The position numbers were made by a program, and so were the translations under genes. The notes beneath the pieces were generated by a model. That model saw only the letters and a program-made list of their open reading frames with translations. It did not search any database and had not been told where the DNA came from. Below are positions 23,489 through 33,050 of a stretch of DNA of 33,590 nt, one piece after another. This DNA comes from Dermatophilaceae bacterium (GTDB taxonomy: Bacteria > Actinomycetota > Actinomycetes > Actinomycetales > Dermatophilaceae): contig JACMPC010000267.1 in the NCBI GenBank assembly GCA_014377705.1, positions 1-33,590 on the forward strand, given 5' to 3'. The first letter of the stretch is position 1. Every line of letters starts with the position of its first letter.

Positions 23489-24539
23489 CGATCTTGGTCT
23501 TGCCGGTCGCGCGCAGCTCGCTGGTCCTGGCGCTGCGCCGCTGCGAGTAGTTGTCTGTTCTTTCTGCCCAGAGCTGGGCCATGGCGGCGGAGAGCTGCTG
23601 GTCTGAGCATCCGCCCCGCATGATCGCTCGCAGGTCATGTCCTTCGGTGGCGAACAGGCAGGTGTACAGCTTGCCCTCGGTGGAGACCCGGACCCGGGTG
23701 CAGCTGTGGCAGAACGCCTGGGTGACGCTGGAGATCACGCCGATCTCGCCGGTCCCGTCCTGGTATCGCCATCTGGAGGAGGTCTCGCCGGGGTAGTTCG
23801 CCGTGACCGGTTCCAGCGGCAGTTCGGCATGGATGCGGCTGATCACCTCGGAGGAGGGCACGACCTCAGCCATCTTCCAGTCATTGCTGGCGCCGACATC
23901 CATGTACTCGATGAAACGCAGGATGTGTGGGGTGTCCTTGAAGTGGCGTGCCATCGCCACGATGTCGTGGTCATTCTGACCGCGTTTGACGACCATGTTG
24001 ATCTTGATCGGTCCGAGGCCGATCTGGTGGGCCACGTCGATCGCGTGCAGGACTTTGGACACGGGGAAGTCGACGTCGTTGGCGGCCTTGAAGGTGGCAT
24101 CGTCCAGCGAGTCCAGGGAGACGGTGACCCGTTGGAGGCCGGCGTCCTTCAGGGATGCGGCCTTGCTGGCAAGGGCGGAGCCGTTGGTGGTCAGCGCGAC
24201 GTCGATCTGAGCGCCAGCCGGAGTTCTCAGCGCGGTGAGCATGCCGACCAGGTCCTCGAGGCCTTTGCGCAGCAGCGGTTCGCCGCCGGTGAGACGGATC
24301 TTCTCGACCCCGTGGGCCACCGCGATCCCGGCCAGCCGGGTGATCTCCTCGAAGGTCAGTAGCTCGTCCCGCTCCATGAACGTGAAGTCCTTGCCGAAGA
24401 CCTCCTTCGGCATGCAGTAGACGCAGCGGAAGTTGCACCGGTCAGTCACCGAGATGCGCAGATCACGCAGCTGGCGGTCCCGGGTGTCGACCACCGGGCT
24501 GGCCGAGGTCTGAGGGTCAACTGGTCGGCTGCTGCTCAC
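23466..24539 (-). CDS. moaA: MoaA, GTP 3',8-cyclase (molybdenum cofactor biosynthesis)
   Basis: MoaA is the radical-SAM enzyme for the first step of molybdopterin synthesis, converting GTP to 3',8-cyclo-GTP (with MoaC, not in this window). The 357-residue protein has the radical-SAM cluster Cys35, Cys39, Cys42 in [10 protein letters not shown], the SAM-contact block [10 protein letters not shown] (82-91), the second C-terminal 4Fe-4S cluster with Cys277, Cys280 (FCHSC) and Cys294, and the conserved Gly-Gly end (SYIGG). The start is GTG 24539 with a modest AAAGG upstream. No other Moco gene is adjacent. Its presence shows a need for molybdoenzymes, which may relate to the redox genes at the left edge. 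Confidence 0.95.
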   Translation of the reverse strand: MSSSRPVDPQTSASPVVDTRDRQLRDLRISVTDRCNFRCVYCMPKEVFGKDFTFMERDELLTFEEITRLAGIAVAHGVEKIRLTGGEPLLRKGLEDLVGMLTALRTPAGAQIDVALTTNGSALASKAASLKDAGLQRVTVSLDSLDDATFKAANDVDFPVSKVLHAIDVAHQIGLGPIKINMVVKRGQNDHDIVAMARHFKDTPHILRFIEYMDVGASNDWKMAEVVPSSEVISRIHAELPLEPVTANYPGETSSRWRYQDGTGEIGVISSVTQAFCHSCTRVRVSTEGKLYTCLFATEGHDLRAIMRGGCSDQQLSAAMAQLWAERTDNYSQRRSARTSELRATGKTKIEMSYIGG

Positions 24540-24739
24540 CGTTGAGGCCTTTCGGAAATCGGTCGGGTCAGAGCGATCTTATCCGGTGCCACGCGCCGTC
24601 GGCCCCGATGGTGCGGGCGTGCGGATGGCCTTCAGCTCGCCGAGCCGAGCGGTAACCCGACCGACCGGAGCTGTGCGCGGTCTGCGCCTTCCGGGCCGGG
24701 AACCGTTCGGGTCGGCGATGCCGCCGGGCGTCGCTGACC

Positions 24740-25771
24740 TCAGTGGAAGGAGTTCGTGAAGGCGGTCAGGGTGGACATGTAGTTCGCCCGTTCGAAGGCG
24801 GCCGGGTCCGCGACGTGGCGCTGGCTGACGCTGCCCCGCAGCTGCGCCACCGACTCGTATCCGGACTCCGCAGCCCACGCGACGAGCTCTTGTTCCACGG
24901 TGGCGACGTGCTCGGCGCCGTTCACCAGCAGCGAAGAGGTCATCATTGCCACGTCGGCGCCGGCCAGCAGGCAGCGCGCGGCGTCGGCGCCGGTGTGGAC
25001 CCCTGTCGTCACGGCGAGCGACGCCTCGACCCGCCCGGAGAGGATGGCGGTCCAGCGCAGCGGAAGCCTCAGCTCCGCCGACGATGACAGCTCCAGCGCC
25101 GATGTCACCTTCCGGGTCCGGGGGTCGATGTCGGGCTGGTAGAAGCGGTTGAAGAGCACGAGGCCGTCTGCCCCCGCATCGATGATCCGCGCTGCCTGAT
25201 GGCCCAACGCGCTGTAGTGCGGTCCGATCTTGACCGCGAGCGGTATGGACAGGGATGCCTTGACCAGAGCGACGAGCTCCACCTGGTCGTCCTCGATCTC
25301 TCGCCCGGTCACGTCGAGGTCGGCGGCGACCCCGTAGAGGTTGAGCTCGATGGCATCGGCGCCTGCGAGCTCGAGCAGCCGCGCATACCTCACCCAGCCG
25401 CCCGAGGTCACCCCGTTCAGGCTGGCGACCACGGGGATCGACAACGCCTTCTTCGCCTCGTCGACATGGCGCAGATAGCGGTCGGCGACCGACTCGTAGT
25501 CGGCCAGGTCCGGGAAGTAGCCCGTGGCCTCCGGGTTGCTGTCCGCATGCAGGTCGCCCATCTGGTCGGCCTGCATCTCCTCGTGGTCGACCTGCTCCTC
25601 GAACAGCGAGGGCAGGACGACGGCCGCGATGCCGGCCTGCTCCAGGGCGCGAAGTGAGTCGATGCGGGCGGTCAGCGGTCCGGACGAGGCGACCAGCGGT
25701 GTGCGCAGCGGCAGCCCCAGATACGTGGTGGAAAGGTCGAACTCCGGCAGGACTGTCGCTTCGGCGGTCAC
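24740..25771 (-). CDS. dihydroorotate dehydrogenase-like flavoprotein coupled to nifJ
   Basis: This is a TIM-barrel FMN protein of the PyrD superfamily, 343 residues from GTG 25771, which overlaps the nifJ stop (GTGA). It shows TTYLGLPLRTPLVASSGPLT (early strand), PVVASLNGVTSGGWVRYA, AVKIGPHYSALG with the FMN-contact Lys, and late glycine segments that hold the FMN phosphate (TTGVHTGADAARCLLAGAD). The ELNxSCPN motif of true dihydroorotate dehydrogenases is replaced by ELNLYGVAADLD, so orotate is unlikely to be the product. Genes of this type are commonly found beside pyruvate:ferredoxin oxidoreductase, suggesting a flavin-linked role with reduced ferredoxin; the substrate is unknown to me. 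Not a replacement for pyrD. Confidence 0.82.
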   Translation of the reverse strand: MTAEATVLPEFDLSTTYLGLPLRTPLVASSGPLTARIDSLRALEQAGIAAVVLPSLFEEQVDHEEMQADQMGDLHADSNPEATGYFPDLADYESVADRYLRHVDEAKKALSIPVVASLNGVTSGGWVRYARLLELAGADAIELNLYGVAADLDVTGREIEDDQVELVALVKASLSIPLAVKIGPHYSALGHQAARIIDAGADGLVLFNRFYQPDIDPRTRKVTSALELSSSAELRLPLRWTAILSGRVEASLAVTTGVHTGADAARCLLAGADVAMMTSSLLVNGAEHVATVEQELVAWAAESGYESVAQLRGSVSQRHVADPAAFERANYMSTLTAFTNSFH

Positions 25772-28700
25772 TTCGGCACCTCTTCGTTGGCGATTCCCTC
25801 GGGGTCGACGACGTCCCCTGCCTCGTGCGGCACGCTGCGTTCGACTCCGGCCAGCTGCTCGTAGTAGCGCCACCGCTCGTCGACGTCGGCCTGGGCCAGG
25901 GCCATCAAGTGGTGTGCACGATCGGGGTCAGAGCGTTCCAGCATCGCGAAGCGGGCTTCCTCGTGGGCGAAGTCGCGCAGCGCCAACGCCGGCTTGCGGG
26001 AGTCGAGCCGGAACGGCTTGGTGTGCTCGTCAGGCCCGGGCGCGAACCGGTAGAGGGGCCAGTGGCCGCTCTTGACCGCGTTGCGCTGGTGGGTCATGGA
26101 GAACTTCATGTCGATGCCGTGGGCGATGCAGGTGGAGTAGGCAAGCACCAGCGACGGTCCGGGCCAGGCTGCAGCCTCCGCCAGGGCCCGCACGGTCTGA
26201 ACCTCGTTGGCCCCCATGGCGATCTGAGCGACGTAGACGTTGCCGTACTGCATCGCCAGGGCGCCCAGGTCCTTCTTGGGTGTCTCCTTGCCGGAGGTAG
26301 CGAACTTCGCCACCGCGCCCCTGGGGGTGGCCTTGGACGCCTGGCCGCCGGTGTTGGAGTAGACCTCGGTGTCCAGGACCAGCACGTTGACGTTCTCCCC
26401 GGAGGCGAGCACGTGGTCGAGCCCGCCGTACCCGATGTCATAGGCCCACCCGTCACCACCGATGATCCAGACGTCGCTGCGAACCAGATCGTCGGCCAGG
26501 CTCAACAGGTGGCGCGCCGCGGGGTCCGACCCGAGTGTGTCCAGCCTCTCGCGCAGGCGCAGGACCCGCTCCCGCTGGGCGCTGACCCCCGCCTCGTCGG
26601 ACTGGTCCGCGCCGAGGATCTCGGCGGCCAGCTCGGGCCCGACCGCGTCGGCCATGGTGCCCACCAGGGCCCGTGCGCTGGCCGTGCCCTGTTCCTTGCC
26701 CAGCCGCATGCCCAGGCCGAACTCCGCGTTGTCCTCGAACAGGCTGTTGGACCAGGCCGGACCCCGGCCCTGGTCGTTGCGGCTCCACGGCGTGGTCGGC
26801 AGGTTCCCGCCGTAGATCGACGAGCATCCCGTGGCGTTGGCCACGATCATCCGGTCGCCGAAGAGCTGGGTGAGCAGGCGCAGGTATGGCGTCTCGCCGC
26901 ACCCCTCGCACGCGCTCGAGAACTCGAACAGCGGCTGGAGCACCTGCGAGCCCTTGACGGTGTCATGCGGGAGCAGCCCGCGGTCGAGCAGCGGAATGGT
27001 GTCGAAGAACGCGTAGTTGGCGCGCTCTTCGTCCCGGTGCTCGGCAACCGGCTCCATGTTGATGGCCCGGTGCCCGACCACGCTCTTGCTGACCGCCGGG
27101 CACTGCTCCACGCACACCCCGCACCCGGTGCAGTCGTCCGGGGAGACCTGGATGCTCAGCAGGTGCGGTGTCTGCAGCTCCCGGGACTTGAAGGACTTGG
27201 TCGTGAAGGTGTCCGGTGCACCGTCCAGGTTCTCGGGTGGGAGCACCTTCATCCCCATCGCGTTGTGCGGGCAGACGATCGCGCACTTGCCGCAGTCGAT
27301 GCAGATGTCGGCGTCCCAGATCGGGATCTCCTTGGCGAGTGCCCTCTTCTCGTACCTCGTGGTGCCGGTCGGGAAGGTTCCGTCCACGGGCATGGCACTG
27401 ACCGGGAGCAGGTTACCCTCGCCCGCGAGGATGCGGGCGGTCACCCTGGTGACGAAGTCCGGCGCCCCGGCCGGGATCAGCTCGCGCAGCGGGGTGGTCG
27501 AGGTCACCGTCTGCGGCACGGTGAGCTCGTGCAGCTGCGCCAGGGACTGGTCGACCGCTGCGAGGTTGCGCTCGACCACCTTCTGCCCGCGCCGGCCGTA
27601 GGACTTCTGCACCGCCTGCCGGACTGCAGCCAGGGCCTGCTCCTGGGGCAGGATCTCGGAGAGGGCGAAGAAGCACGGCTGCATCACGGTGTTGATTCGC
27701 CCTCGCAGGCCGAGCTCGCCGGCCACCCGGTGTGCGTCGATGACGTGCACCTTCAGCTTCTTGTCGATGATGGCCCGCTGGACCTTCTCGGGCAGCACGT
27801 CCCACACCTCGTCGCTCGGGTACGGCGCGTTGAGCAGCACGGTCGCGCCGGGCTTGGCCACGGCGAGGACGTCCTGGGTGAACAGGAACCCGAACTGGTG
27901 GCAGGCGACGACGTCGGCCTGTTCGATGAGGTACGTCGAGCGGATGGGTTGGGGGGAGAACCGAAGGTGCGAGACGGTCATCGCCCCGGCCTTCTTCGAG
28001 TCGTAGACGAAGTAGCCCTGGGTGTGCAGGTCGCTGTTCTCGCTCACGATCTTGACGGTGTTCTTGTTCGCGCCGACGGTGCCGTCCGAACCCAGCCCGT
28101 AGAACACGGCCTGAACATCGCCGGCCGGCGTGGGTAGCCGGAAGTCGGGGTCAGGGGACACCGACAGGTGGGTCACGTCGTCGACGATGCCGACCGTGAA
28201 CCGCGGCCGCGGCGCCTGCGACTCCAGCTCGTCGAAGACCCCCTTGACCATGGCCGGGGTGAACTCCTTCGAGGAGAGCCCGTAGCGGCCGCCGGTCACC
28301 CGTGGCAGGGCGCCCGGGTCGCGCTTCCCGCTGGTGACGGCCTCGGCCAGGGTCGCGACGACGTCCAGGAAGAGCGGCTCGCCATACGAGCCCGGTTCCT
28401 TGGTGCGGTCGAGCACGGCGACCCGGCCTACCGACAGGGGCAGCGCGGCGACCAGCTCGGCGGCGGGGAACGGCCGGTACAGTCGCACGGTGATCACCCC
28501 GACGCGCTCGCCGCGGCGGTTGAGCTCCTCGACGGTCTCCTGGACCGCGCCAGCGCCCGAACCCATGATCACGATGACGCGGTCGGCCTCCGGATGCCCG
28601 TCATACTCCACCAGGTGGTGCGCGCGCCCGGTGAGCTCTGCCAGCCGGTCCATCGCGTCCTGCACAGCGGCCGGTACCGCGTCGTAGAAGGGGTTTACCG

Positions 28701-29385
28701 CCTCGCGGGACTGGAAGAACACGTCCGGGTTCTGCGCCGATCCGCGCAGTACCGGGTGCTGGGGGCTCAGCCCGCGTTCGCGGTGCGCCACGACGCCGGT
28801 GTCGTCGACCAGTGCCCGCAGGTCCTCCCGTTCGAGCATGTCCACCCGGTTCAGCTCGTGCGAGGTGCGGAACCCGTCGAAGAAGTGCAGGAACGGCACC
28901 CGGGTCTGCAACGCGGCGAGGTGGGCGACGGCGGCGAGGTCCTGCGCCTCCTGCACCGAGCCGGAGGACAACATCGCGAAGCCGGTGGTACGTGCGGCCA
29001 TCACGTCGGAGTGGTCGCCGAAGATCGACAGCGCGTGGGTGGCGACCGCCCGGGCGGCGACGTGGATCACCGCCGGGGTCAGCTCACCAGCGATCTTGAA
29101 CATGTTGGGCAGCATGAGCAGCAGGCCCTGGGAAGAGGTGAAGGTGGTGGCCAGCGACCCGGTCTGCAGCGCGCCGTGGAGTGCGCCGGCGGCGCCGCCT
29201 TCGCTCTGCATCTGGGCCACCCTGGGCACCATGCCCCACAGGTTGGTCCGGCCGGCCGACGCCCAGGCGTCCGCGAGCTCGCCCATCGGCGACGAGGGGG
29301 TGATCGGATAGAGCGTGACGAGCTCGCTCAGCGCATACGCGACCGAGGCCGCCGCCTGGTTGCCGTCGACACAGTCATGCCTCAT
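25768..29385 (-). CDS. nifJ: pyruvate:ferredoxin (flavodoxin) oxidoreductase, single-chain
   Basis: This thiamine-diphosphate enzyme interconverts pyruvate and CoA with acetyl-CoA, CO2 and reduced ferredoxin or flavodoxin in the cytoplasm. The 1205-residue protein has the full homodimeric layout: an N-terminal pyruvate-binding domain (LYPITPSSPMGELAD), the transketolase-like middle domain, a two-cluster ferredoxin domain with CIDCGKCAIVCP from Cys695 and CTGCGVCVEQCP from Cys752, a proximal-cluster site CEGC (Cys826, Cys829) and the ThDP motif GGDGWAYDIGYGG near 975 followed by TEVYSNTGGQ. ATG 29385 lies behind AGGAGAG. The enzyme is oxygen-sensitive in most hosts, so it argues for anaerobic or microaerobic growth. 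Overlaps the flavoprotein gene by 4 bp. Confidence 0.96.
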   Translation of the reverse strand: MRHDCVDGNQAAASVAYALSELVTLYPITPSSPMGELADAWASAGRTNLWGMVPRVAQMQSEGGAAGALHGALQTGSLATTFTSSQGLLLMLPNMFKIAGELTPAVIHVAARAVATHALSIFGDHSDVMAARTTGFAMLSSGSVQEAQDLAAVAHLAALQTRVPFLHFFDGFRTSHELNRVDMLEREDLRALVDDTGVVAHRERGLSPQHPVLRGSAQNPDVFFQSREAVNPFYDAVPAAVQDAMDRLAELTGRAHHLVEYDGHPEADRVIVIMGSGAGAVQETVEELNRRGERVGVITVRLYRPFPAAELVAALPLSVGRVAVLDRTKEPGSYGEPLFLDVVATLAEAVTSGKRDPGALPRVTGGRYGLSSKEFTPAMVKGVFDELESQAPRPRFTVGIVDDVTHLSVSPDPDFRLPTPAGDVQAVFYGLGSDGTVGANKNTVKIVSENSDLHTQGYFVYDSKKAGAMTVSHLRFSPQPIRSTYLIEQADVVACHQFGFLFTQDVLAVAKPGATVLLNAPYPSDEVWDVLPEKVQRAIIDKKLKVHVIDAHRVAGELGLRGRINTVMQPCFFALSEILPQEQALAAVRQAVQKSYGRRGQKVVERNLAAVDQSLAQLHELTVPQTVTSTTPLRELIPAGAPDFVTRVTARILAGEGNLLPVSAMPVDGTFPTGTTRYEKRALAKEIPIWDADICIDCGKCAIVCPHNAMGMKVLPPENLDGAPDTFTTKSFKSRELQTPHLLSIQVSPDDCTGCGVCVEQCPAVSKSVVGHRAINMEPVAEHRDEERANYAFFDTIPLLDRGLLPHDTVKGSQVLQPLFEFSSACEGCGETPYLRLLTQLFGDRMIVANATGCSSIYGGNLPTTPWSRNDQGRGPAWSNSLFEDNAEFGLGMRLGKEQGTASARALVGTMADAVGPELAAEILGADQSDEAGVSAQRERVLRLRERLDTLGSDPAARHLLSLADDLVRSDVWIIGGDGWAYDIGYGGLDHVLASGENVNVLVLDTEVYSNTGGQASKATPRGAVAKFATSGKETPKKDLGALAMQYGNVYVAQIAMGANEVQTVRALAEAAAWPGPSLVLAYSTCIAHGIDMKFSMTHQRNAVKSGHWPLYRFAPGPDEHTKPFRLDSRKPALALRDFAHEEARFAMLERSDPDRAHHLMALAQADVDERWRYYEQLAGVERSVPHEAGDVVDPEGIANEEVPK

Positions 29386-29520
29386 GTCATCTCTCTCCTG
29401 CAGTTCCGGTGCCTGACGCTGATACGGTAGCGCGCCGCGAAGAGATCAGCGCGGGCGAGATGACTCAGCGGGACGCCGGACCACCCGGGATCAGGACGGT
29501 CGGGGCGAGCGAGCGCGAGT

Positions 29521-29547
29521 CAGGCCAGTCAGGCCAGTCAGGCCAGT
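29521..29547. repeat. 3 x 9-bp tandem repeat upstream of the protease gene
   Basis: The unit CAGGCCAGT occurs three times without spacing, followed by shorter CCAGT/CCAG echoes to about 29560. It lies in the 293-bp gap between the divergent nifJ and protease genes. No gene is seen in this gap. The function is unknown; it may be simple slippage DNA. Confidence 0.7.
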
Positions 29548-29678
29548 CCAGTCCAGACCAGTGCGCGGAGAGCGGGCCGGTTGCGGTGTGGCTAGAGTGT
29601 GCCAATCATCTATGTCCTTGTGACCCACATCTCACTTATCCGGCGGGCTGGCATGTCCGACCGGTCGGAAAGAGGATC

Positions 29679-31430
29679 ATGCGCAAGTTCTTCCTGTATG
29701 CAACGGCGGCCGTCGTGGCCGTCGGCACCACCGCGGGGTTCGGCGACGCTGCCGGAGCCTCGAGGACGGGCGGGTCAGCTAGGAACGTGACTGCCCAGAG
29801 CTCGTCCTCAAACGCCGGGTCCGCGACCGAGTACGTCGTGCTGTATTCGCAGGGTGGGAACGTAGCTGCCGTGCAGGACGCGATCGTCGCCGCCGGCGGC
29901 ACTCTCATCTCGCAGAACGTGAAGCTCGGGTATGCCGTCGCACGGAGCTCCGGTGCATCCTTCGCCACGAACGTGGACAAGTCCGCTGTCGTTCTGGGGG
30001 CTGCCCGAAACCGGATCGTCGGTGCCGCGCCAAAGCTGCAGCGTGCCAGGTCCAGCGAGATCGAGCGGCTGGACTCGGAGCGTCGCGCAGCCGGTCGATC
30101 CCGCGCTGCGACGACGGAGAACCCGACGTCACTGCCCGCGACACCGCTGGCGGAGCCGCTGGCCAATAGGCAGTGGGACATGCGCCAGATCGGGGCCACC
30201 CCCGCGGGCTCCTACGCCCGGCAACCAGGGAAGGCCGGGGTGCTGGTCGGCGTGATCGACACTGGTATCGACGGAACCCACCCGGACATCGCGCCCAACT
30301 TCGACGCGGCGCGGTCACGCAACTTCGTGACCGACATCCCCTCCATCGACGGTCCGTGCGAGGTCGCCTCGTGCGTCGATCCGGCGAACGTGGACGACGA
30401 CGGGCATGGAACGCACGTGGCGAGCACCATCGCCTCCCCGGTCAATGGCCTGGGTATCGCTGGCGTGGCACCCAAAACCACGCTGGTCAACATCCGCGCC
30501 GGCCAGGACTCGGGGTACTTCTTCCTCGCCTCAACCCTGGCTGCACTCACCTACGCGGGTGACATCGGCGTCGACGTGGTCAACATGAGCTTCTACACCG
30601 ACCCGTGGCTGTTCAACTGCACGAACAACCCGGCTGACTCACCGGCTGAGCAGATGGAACAGCGTGTGGTCCGTGAGGCCACTCAGAGGGCGGTCAACTA
30701 CGCGCGAGGCCATGGTGTCCTGCCGATCGCGGCGATGGGAAACGAGGCCACCGACCTCAACTCCCCGACCGTCGACGAGACCAGCCCCGACTTCCCGCCG
30801 GGCGCCGAGAAGCCCAGGACGATCGACAACTCCTGCCTCAGCGTGCCGACCGAGACCAAGGGTGTCCTCTCGGTGAGCTCGACCGGGATCAGCACCCGAA
30901 AGGCGTACTACTCCAACTTCGGAACCGAGCAGACGGAGGTCGCCGCTCCTGGGGGGGACGCCTATGACTCGCCTGACAACACCAGGGATCCGCGCAACAT
31001 GATTCTCGCCGCCTATCCTGCTGGCCTGGCAGCATCGAACGGGGATCTCAACGCCGACGGCACGCCGAACACCCCCTTCGTCGTGCGCGACTGCAAGGGT
31101 TCGGTCTGTGGCTACTACCAGTACCTGCAGGGCACGTCGATGGCAGCGCCGCACGCGGTGGGCGTTGCCGCCCTGATCGTCAGCGAGTTCGGCAAGACGG
31201 ACCGGCGCCGTGGCGGGCTGACCCTGGCGCCCGCGGATACGGCCAGGCGACTGGCCGGCAGTGCCACCGAGCACGCCTGTCCAGAGCCTCGCCTGTTCCA
31301 CTACACACGCATCAATACCGCTGGCAAGGTCTTCGAGTCGGACGCCCTGTGCGCCGGGCCGAATGGAGCCAACGGCTTCTACGGTGCCGGGATCGTCAAC
31401 GCCTATGCGGCGGTGACCAGCCGACGATAG
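29679..31430 (+). CDS. secreted S8 (subtilisin-like) serine protease
   Basis: The 583-residue protein has a signal peptide (MRKFFLYATAAVVAVGTTAG, likely cut near Ala-Gly-Ala at 26-28), then an inhibitor-I9-like prosegment (ATEYVVLYSQGGNVAAVQDA, about 50-120) and the catalytic domain. The triad is complete: Asp194 in VIDTGIDGTHPDI, His243 in DDDGHGTHVAS and Ser487 in QGTSMAAPHAVG, with the oxyanion Asn in AAMGNE. A Cys-containing insertion and a C-terminal end ...FYGAGIVNAYAAV close the fold. No sorting motif or C-terminal helix is visible, so it is probably released. The frame is open further upstream, but ATG 29679 behind GAAAGAGG with the signal peptide is clearly the start. It should be an extracellular processing or nutrient protease. 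Confidence 0.93.
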   Translation: MRKFFLYATAAVVAVGTTAGFGDAAGASRTGGSARNVTAQSSSSNAGSATEYVVLYSQGGNVAAVQDAIVAAGGTLISQNVKLGYAVARSSGASFATNVDKSAVVLGAARNRIVGAAPKLQRARSSEIERLDSERRAAGRSRAATTENPTSLPATPLAEPLANRQWDMRQIGATPAGSYARQPGKAGVLVGVIDTGIDGTHPDIAPNFDAARSRNFVTDIPSIDGPCEVASCVDPANVDDDGHGTHVASTIASPVNGLGIAGVAPKTTLVNIRAGQDSGYFFLASTLAALTYAGDIGVDVVNMSFYTDPWLFNCTNNPADSPAEQMEQRVVREATQRAVNYARGHGVLPIAAMGNEATDLNSPTVDETSPDFPPGAEKPRTIDNSCLSVPTETKGVLSVSSTGISTRKAYYSNFGTEQTEVAAPGGDAYDSPDNTRDPRNMILAAYPAGLAASNGDLNADGTPNTPFVVRDCKGSVCGYYQYLQGTSMAAPHAVGVAALIVSEFGKTDRRRGGLTLAPADTARRLAGSATEHACPEPRLFHYTRINTAGKVFESDALCAGPNGANGFYGAGIVNAYAAVTSRR

Positions 31431-31440
31431 CGTCTGACTG

Positions 31441-31483
31441 AAGGAGCCCCTGATCTGCGGAAACGCAGGACAGGGGCTCTTTT
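31441..31483. terminator. Rho-independent terminator between convergent genes
   Basis: A perfect 9-bp stem, GAGCCCCTG (31444-31452) with CAGGGGCTC (31471-31479), is extended by A-T/G-U pairs, contains an inner CTGCG/CGCAG stem and is followed by TTTT on the plus strand. It ends the protease transcript, and because an AAGG run flanks the other side it may also slow the convergent MFS transcript. Confidence 0.9.
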
Positions 31484-31517
31484 CAGGCACCGTTCCTGCA
31501 GACTCGAGATCGGGTAC

Positions 31518-33050
31518 CTACTGCTTCAGCGATACGTCGCCCGGTGGCGCCTGGTCTGTCCCGCGGCTCGTAGGGGGCCCGCCGGCCGCGGCGCGTTGCG
31601 GCAGGGCGAAGACGAGAAGGAAGGAGACCACGGCGAAGGCGGCACTGACGGCCAGGGCGGAGGTGGCGCTGTGGGTGAAGGCAACGGCGAGATCGATCGG
31701 GGTCGGAGGTCCTGCCCCCGGAATCGACAGGGTGCCGAAGAAGACGCTTCCGATGATGGCGATACCGATCGCACTGCCGACGCGCTGCATGGTGGCGATG
31801 ACCCCGCTGGCAGCCCCGGCGTCCTGGCGATCGACGGTCGCGATGATGAACTGGGCATTAGGTGCGATGAACAGTCCGCTGCCCGTGCCGGCAATGAGCA
31901 GGGGCAGGAGCAGATCCCAGTTCGTCAGCGTGCCCGGGGTCACCAGCATCAGCACGAGCCAGAGGGCGACGAGGCCGGCGGCAACCATCCCCGTGCCGAT
32001 GACGAGCACTGTCCGGCCGATCCGCGCGGCGAGTCTGCCCGACTGTGAGGCGCCGACGATGCTGCCGAGCGCGAAGGGGATGGAGACGACCCCGGACTCG
32101 AGGGCAGTGTGGCCGAGGCCGGCCTGCCACAGGATCGAGATCGTGAAGAAGATGCTGACGAAGGCGGCGAAGTAGACCATCGCCAGGATGGCTCCGCCGG
32201 TGAACGCGGGGTGCGAGAACAGGTGGGGTGGCACCAGAGGCGTCCGGCCACGCCCGGCCACGGAAACCTCCCAGGCGCCGAAGAGCGCTATCAGGGTGAG
32301 ACCGCCGATCAGCGTCAGGTACGTCCAGAGGGGCCAGCCCTGGTCCTGGCCCTCGATCAGTGGCACCAGGATCGCGACGAGGCCACCCGACAGGAGCAGG
32401 AGCCCGAGGCCGTCCACACCTTCCGACTTCCCCAGGCTCTCCGAACCCGCCGGCAGCAGGAACGCCGCCGCGATCAGGGCGATGACACCGATCGGCAGGT
32501 TCACGACGAAGACGAGGCGCCAGCCGTTGGCTTCGCCGAACGCCTGGATCAGCAGCCCTCCGATGAGGGGCCCCAGTGCCGAGGAGACGCCGATGACAGC
32601 ACCCATGATGGCGAAGGCCTTCCCGCGGGTGCGGCCGGTGAAGAGCAGCTGGATGTATGCCGTCACCGCGGGGACGTAGATGCCTGCGGCGAGCCCCTGG
32701 CCAACCCTGGCCACGATCAGCTGGGTGCCGTCCTGGGCGAGCCCGCACGCGAGGCTGGCAACAGTGAAGAGAGCGAGCCCGCTGAAGAAGACCCACTTGT
32801 GCCCGTACCGGTCCCCGAGCCTGCCCGCCGGGATCAGGGCCAGGCCGAACGCGAGCGCGTAGCCGGAGATGATCCACGACAGGGTCGCCTCGGACGCGCC
32901 GAGGCTGGTGCGGATCGTCGGCAGGGCGACGTTGACGATGGTCGCGTCCAGCAGTGACATGAACATCCCGATGAGCAGGACACCGAGCGCCCGCCAGGCG
33001 CGCCGGGGGGTGGCCCCGACACTGCTCGATGAGGTCGTTGTCACGGACAC
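31518..33050 (-). CDS. MFS drug:H+ exporter, DHA2 (EmrB/QacA) family
   Basis: The 510-residue membrane protein has the 14-helix pattern of DHA2 exporters. Motif D-like LLDATIVNVALPTI follows the first helix, motif A is GRLGDRYGHKWVF, motif C is the GVSSALGPLIGGLL segment of helix 5, and helices continue to about residue 480 with a polar cytoplasmic tail. It should export lipophilic or cationic compounds with proton antiport; the substrate cannot be told. The start is GTG 33050 behind GAGGA; a second GTG six bases in is possible. A 5-bp dyad, GTCCT-CTC-AGGAC, lies directly upstream (33059-33071). No regulator gene is adjacent. Confidence 0.9.
   Translation of the reverse strand: MSVTTTSSSSVGATPRRAWRALGVLLIGMFMSLLDATIVNVALPTIRTSLGASEATLSWIISGYALAFGLALIPAGRLGDRYGHKWVFFSGLALFTVASLACGLAQDGTQLIVARVGQGLAAGIYVPAVTAYIQLLFTGRTRGKAFAIMGAVIGVSSALGPLIGGLLIQAFGEANGWRLVFVVNLPIGVIALIAAAFLLPAGSESLGKSEGVDGLGLLLLSGGLVAILVPLIEGQDQGWPLWTYLTLIGGLTLIALFGAWEVSVAGRGRTPLVPPHLFSHPAFTGGAILAMVYFAAFVSIFFTISILWQAGLGHTALESGVVSIPFALGSIVGASQSGRLAARIGRTVLVIGTGMVAAGLVALWLVLMLVTPGTLTNWDLLLPLLIAGTGSGLFIAPNAQFIIATVDRQDAGAASGVIATMQRVGSAIGIAIIGSVFFGTLSIPGAGPPTPIDLAVAFTHSATSALAVSAAFAVVSFLLVFALPQRAAAGGPPTSRGTDQAPPGDVSLKQ

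Noticed and set aside
24740-25771. True dihydroorotate dehydrogenase (pyrD)
   Set aside because: The SCPN motif is missing, no pyrimidine genes are adjacent, and the gene is coupled to nifJ.
25654-28137. 827-codon open frame on the plus strand opposite nifJ
   Set aside because: It is the antisense shadow of nifJ caused by G/C third positions; no start signal and no domain, while nifJ has complete motifs.
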